Below are positions 4,272-6,779 of a DNA stretch of 6,779 nt, piece by piece. The first letter of the stretch is position 1. Every line of letters starts with the position of its first letter. Where the stretch lies: contig JACQTR010000176.1 of the NCBI GenBank assembly GCA_016210705.1, positions 1 through 6,779 on the forward strand, written 5' to 3'. The notes under the pieces are model-generated. The model saw nothing but the letters and a program-made list of their open reading frames with translations. It was not told where the DNA came from and ran no database searches. A program made the translations under genes and the position numbers. The DNA is from Chloroflexota bacterium (GTDB lineage: Bacteria; Chloroflexota; Dehalococcoidia; JACQTR01).

Positions 4272-5279
4272 ATGGGATTCAAAATAGTAAGGACCTTTGG
4301 CATAGAGGCGACCCCTTTTGAGGCTGAAATTATTAAGGAATTAGGGGCCGAATATGTAGGCCTGAGATGTACCAACGAGGATGAGATCCTGGAGGCGACA
4401 CGCGACGCCGATGCGATGTTGCCAGGGCCATGGGATCCGGTTACCAGGAAAGTGATCAGTGGCTTGAAGGGATGCAAAATAATCGCTGCCCTGGGGGTTG
4501 GCTACGATAACATAGATGTGAAAACGGCCACCGAGTTGGGTATCTGGGTTACCAATAATCCTGATTATTGTTTAGATGAAATGTCCGACCAAGCCATGGC
4601 TCTTATTCTAGCTAGTGTCCGTAAAATAACTCGTCTCAATGATGCGATAAAAAGTCAGAAGCAGTGGGGAGCTGGCCGAGACATTCGTGCGCCCATGTTT
4701 AAGCTCCGGGGCCAGACCCTGGGGCTTTTTGGCTTAGGGCGTATCCCGCGGCGGGTGGTGCCTAAGGCACAGGGCTTCGGTATGCGAGTCATCGCTAGTG
4801 ACCCTTATGTATCACCGGCAGTGTTTCAAGAGTTAGGTGTGGAAAAGGTGTCCTTCGATACCCTATTGACCGAGTCAGACATCTTGTCCATTCACGCCGC
4901 TTTAACTGATGAAACTCGAGGCACATTTGGTTTAGAGCAGTTCAAGAAGATGAAGCGCACAGCTTATCTCATAAATACGGCACGAGGTGGTTTGGTGGAC
5001 GAGCCGGCACTAGTAACGGCTCTTAGGGAGGGTTACATTGCTGGGGCTGGTTTGGATGTTATAGAAGGTGAGCCACAGCCCGTATTGGAGGGCAATCCTC
5101 TTCGAGAATTTGACAATGTTATCCTCACTGGCCACTCTGGTTCGTATTCCGAAAGTTCAATGGCTGATATTCGGAAGGCCGGGATACAGGAAATAGCACG
5201 GGTGGCCAAGGGTGAACCGCCCAAGAACCCGGTCAATCCTGGAGTAAAAGAGCGGTTCGAAGCAAGGTGGCGCTCATAA
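4272..5279 (+). CDS. D-isomer-specific 2-hydroxyacid dehydrogenase, CtBP-like (copy 1)
   Basis: A 335-residue NAD-dependent D-2-hydroxyacid dehydrogenase, which interconverts a 2-oxo acid and its (R)-2-hydroxy acid. The split substrate domain occupies about 1-105 and 295-335; the Rossmann domain lies between. Catalytic residues are Arg238 (INTARGG), Glu267 (DVIEGEP) and His288 (LTGHSG). The stretch after the His (SYSESSMADIR) resembles the CtBP-like branch rather than phosphoglycerate dehydrogenase, and there is no ACT domain, so it is not SerA. The nucleotide loop GLGRIP (154-159) ends in Pro where the family usually has Gly. The acid in the cofactor position is Asp177 (ASDPYV), suggesting NAD over NADP. 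AAGGAG (4261-4266) is 5 nt before the ATG. It is the first gene of a three-gene rightward operon; the substrate is unknown. Confidence 0.9.
   Translation: MGFKIVRTFGIEATPFEAEIIKELGAEYVGLRCTNEDEILEATRDADAMLPGPWDPVTRKVISGLKGCKIIAALGVGYDNIDVKTATELGIWVTNNPDYCLDEMSDQAMALILASVRKITRLNDAIKSQKQWGAGRDIRAPMFKLRGQTLGLFGLGRIPRRVVPKAQGFGMRVIASDPYVSPAVFQELGVEKVSFDTLLTESDILSIHAALTDETRGTFGLEQFKKMKRTAYLINTARGGLVDEPALVTALREGYIAGAGLDVIEGEPQPVLEGNPLREFDNVILTGHSGSYSESSMADIRKAGIQEIARVAKGEPPKNPVNPGVKERFEARWRS
5199..5259 (+). repeat. 61-nt segment identical to 6231-6291
   Basis: The 3' ends of the two dehydrogenase genes share 61 nt without a single mismatch, including synonymous positions, bounded by one-base differences (5198 vs 6230, 5260 vs 6292). 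Other conserved stretches of the pair, such as the Rossmann loop, carry several silent differences. Confidence 0.85.
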
Positions 5280-5303
5280 GTCGAGAGTTCAAGGAGAAAA
5301 ATC

Positions 5304-6311
5304 ATGAGCTTTAAGATAGTCAGAACTTCGGGCATGGAGCCGACACCTTTTGAAGCTGAAGTCATAGCTCAAATGGGGGCCGAATTCATAAGCAAGCGAT
5401 GCACTTCCGAGGATGAGATCTTAGGACTGGCTCGCGATGCCGACGCCTTGCTGCCCGGTGCTTATGATCCGATTACCAAGAGGGTGATAAGTGGCTTGAA
5501 AGAATGCAAAATAATTGCTGCTGTCGGGGTTGGTTACGATAATATTGATGTGAAGACAGCCAACGAATTGGGTATCTGGGTCACCAACACCCCTGAATAT
5601 TGCTTGGACGAAATGTCTGATCATGCCATGGCTCTTCTGGTAACTTCTGCTCGTAAGACAATCCGAGTAAACAAAGAGATAAAAGAAAAAAGATCGTGGC
5701 AAGCTGGACGGGCAGTTTTGTCTCCTGTATTCAAGCTCCGGGGTCAGACCCTGGGGCTTTTTGGTTTAGGGCGTATCCCTAGGCGGCTGGTGCCCAAGGC
5801 TCAGGGCTTTGGTATGCGGGTTATCGCCGCTGACCCTTATGTTTCTCCAGCGATGTTTCAAGAGTTAAATGTAGAGAAGGTGTCCTTCGATACCCTCTTG
5901 GCGGAGTCGGACTTTATATCTGTCCATGCAGCCTTGACTGATGAGACGCGGCACACCTTTGGTTTAGAGCAGTTCAAAAAGATGAAGCCTACGGCTTATA
6001 TAATCAACACGGCCCGGGGGCCATTAATAGACGAGGCGGCCCTGGTAATGGCTCTCAGGGAGGGTTACATTGCTGGGGCTGGTTTAGATGTGGTAGAGGG
6101 TGAGCCTCAGCCTGTATTGGAGGGTAGTCCTCTACTAGAATTAGACAACGTTATTCTCACCGGTCATTCTGGCATGTATTCTGAGGACTCCATCGTCGAA
6201 ATACGGAAGGGCTCCATACAGGAAATAGCGCGGGTGGCCAAGGGTGAACCGCCCAAGAACCCGGTCAATCCTGGAGTAAAAGAGCGGTTCGCAGCCAGGT
6301 GGCAAGGCTAA
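5304..6311 (+). CDS. D-isomer-specific 2-hydroxyacid dehydrogenase, CtBP-like (copy 2)
   Basis: A tandem paralogue of the preceding gene: same 335-residue length, no gaps, 259 of 335 residues identical by hand count. The triad is retained (Arg238, Glu267, His288), as are the GLGRIP loop with Pro159 and the cofactor acid Asp177 (AADPYV). Differences cluster in the substrate domain (residues 11-60) and at 112-140, including PGAYDP for PGPWDP near 51-56, QAGRAVLS for GAGRDIRA near 133-140, and GMYSEDS for GSYSESS after the catalytic His. The pattern suggests two enzymes with related but different substrates rather than simple dosage. AAGGAG (5291-5296) is 7 nt before the ATG; the gap to copy 1 is 24 nt, so co-transcription is likely. 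Confidence 0.9.
   Translation: MSFKIVRTSGMEPTPFEAEVIAQMGAEFISKRCTSEDEILGLARDADALLPGAYDPITKRVISGLKECKIIAAVGVGYDNIDVKTANELGIWVTNTPEYCLDEMSDHAMALLVTSARKTIRVNKEIKEKRSWQAGRAVLSPVFKLRGQTLGLFGLGRIPRRLVPKAQGFGMRVIAADPYVSPAMFQELNVEKVSFDTLLAESDFISVHAALTDETRHTFGLEQFKKMKPTAYIINTARGPLIDEAALVMALREGYIAGAGLDVVEGEPQPVLEGSPLLELDNVILTGHSGMYSEDSIVEIRKGSIQEIARVAKGEPPKNPVNPGVKERFAARWQG
6231..6291 (+). repeat. 61-nt segment identical to 5199-5259
   Basis: Second member of the exact repeat at the 3' ends of the dehydrogenase pair. Both lie at the same in-gene position (offset 1032, the distance between the two start codons), so this is a conserved or converted part of a tandem duplication and not a mobile sequence. 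Confidence 0.85.
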
Positions 6312-6344
6312 ATTGAAGGGTTTGGAGAAAAAGGAGTTTCATTG

Positions 6345-6779
6345 ATGAGCGAGCAAGCTTTGTCTGGCACAGTAGTAATTGACCTGACGCACCATATAGC
6401 CGGCCCTTACAGCACCAAATTCCTGTCCGATTTTGGCGCCGAGGTTATCAAAATTGAAAAGCCCGGTGAGGGAGACCCAGCTAGAAAAGCGGGCCCCTTC
6501 CCTGGAGATATGCCTCATCCAGAGAAAAGTGGCTTATTCCTCTATCTGAACACCAACAAGAAGGGGATCACCCTCAATCTTAAGACCGAGGCTGGGAAGG
6601 CTATTTTCAAAGAGCTGGTCAAGAAGGCCGACGTAGTGGTGGAGAACTTCAGCCCCAGAGTCATGGCCTCTTGGGGCCTTGGTTATGAAGTTCTGGCAGC
6701 GATAAACCCCAAGCTGGTGATGACCTCTATTTCTAACTTTGGCCAAACCGGGCCTTACCGAGACTATAAGGCTGCCGAC
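6345..6779 (+). CDS. CaiB/BaiF family (class III) CoA-transferase, N-terminal part (cut by window edge)
   Basis: The first 145 codons of a class III CoA-transferase, a family that moves CoA between carboxylic acids through an aspartyl-CoA intermediate. The N-terminus is diagnostic: VIDLTHHIAGPYSTKFLSDF (11-30), GAEVIKIEKPGEGDPAR (31-47), LNTNKKGITLNLKTEAG (67-83), ADVVVENFSPRVMASWGLGY (94-113), and SNFGQTGPYRDYKAAD at the edge. Full members are about 400 residues; the catalytic Asp is expected beyond the window. The ATG is preceded by AAGGAG (6331-6336, 8 nt gap); a TTG directly before it is in frame but offers no advantage. The gap to the second dehydrogenase is 33 nt, so it is probably the third gene of the operon. 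Family is secure; acyl donor and acceptor are unknown. Confidence 0.93.
   Translation, partial: MSEQALSGTVVIDLTHHIAGPYSTKFLSDFGAEVIKIEKPGEGDPARKAGPFPGDMPHPEKSGLFLYLNTNKKGITLNLKTEAGKAIFKELVKKADVVVENFSPRVMASWGLGYEVLAAINPKLVMTSISNFGQTGPYRDYKAAD

Noticed and set aside
4238..4477. Leftward frame at the start of dehydrogenase copy 1, with a similar one at 5033-5365
   Set aside because: Antisense shadows; their resemblance to each other simply follows from the dehydrogenase duplication.
5304..6311. Phosphoglycerate dehydrogenase (serA) assignment for the dehydrogenases
   Set aside because: No ACT or intervening domain, and the segment after the catalytic His resembles the CtBP-like branch.
6534..6746. 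Leftward frame inside the CoA-transferase
   Set aside because: Antisense to an unmistakable CaiB-family coding sequence.

Overview
The window reads as a nitrogen-assimilation locus on the minus strand, next to a rightward operon of 2-hydroxyacid/CoA metabolism. Base composition is close to balanced. The regulator is an OmpR-type protein of the GlnR kind, known from Actinobacteria and also seen in Chloroflexota. The CaiB-family and CtBP-like dehydrogenase genes fit a Chloroflexota (Dehalococcoidia/SAR202-like) or related Gram-positive-like lineage. That placement is inference from gene content, not a measured phylogeny.

Minus strand, in order of transcription (right to left): a GlnR-like atypical response regulator (3194-3880) with its own sigma70-type promoter and an intrinsic terminator at 3122-3165; the ammonium transporter amt (1747-3024); a P-II protein gene, glnB/glnK type (1395-1736); an unrecognised 28-codon membrane microprotein gene with a strong ribosome binding site (1262-1348); a class I glutamine amidotransferase (421-1131); and the first 133 codons of type I glutamine synthetase glnA (1-401), which runs off the left edge.

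The main regulatory observation is that the two candidate minus-strand promoters for nitrogen genes share one module. Upstream of amt and upstream of the amidotransferase there is a GTAAC/T-N6-GAAAC element (the form of an actinobacterial GlnR a/b box), then exactly 10 nt, then CATAATG. The gene for the likely binding protein lies immediately upstream of amt, so the locus looks like a self-contained GlnR regulon: sensor/regulator, ammonium uptake, P-II gate and glutamine synthesis.

Plus strand: after a 391-nt gene-free divergent region (3881-4271) come two tandem paralogous CtBP-like D-2-hydroxyacid dehydrogenases (4272-5279 and 5304-6311, 77% identical over 335 residues) and the first 145 codons of a class III (CaiB/BaiF) CoA-transferase (6345 to the right edge). 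The spacings are 24 and 33 nt, each with a good ribosome binding site, so the three genes are probably co-transcribed. They suggest redox handling of 2-oxo/2-hydroxy acids coupled to CoA activation; the substrate cannot be read from the sequence.

No tRNA, rRNA, CRISPR array, insertion sequence or prophage feature was seen.
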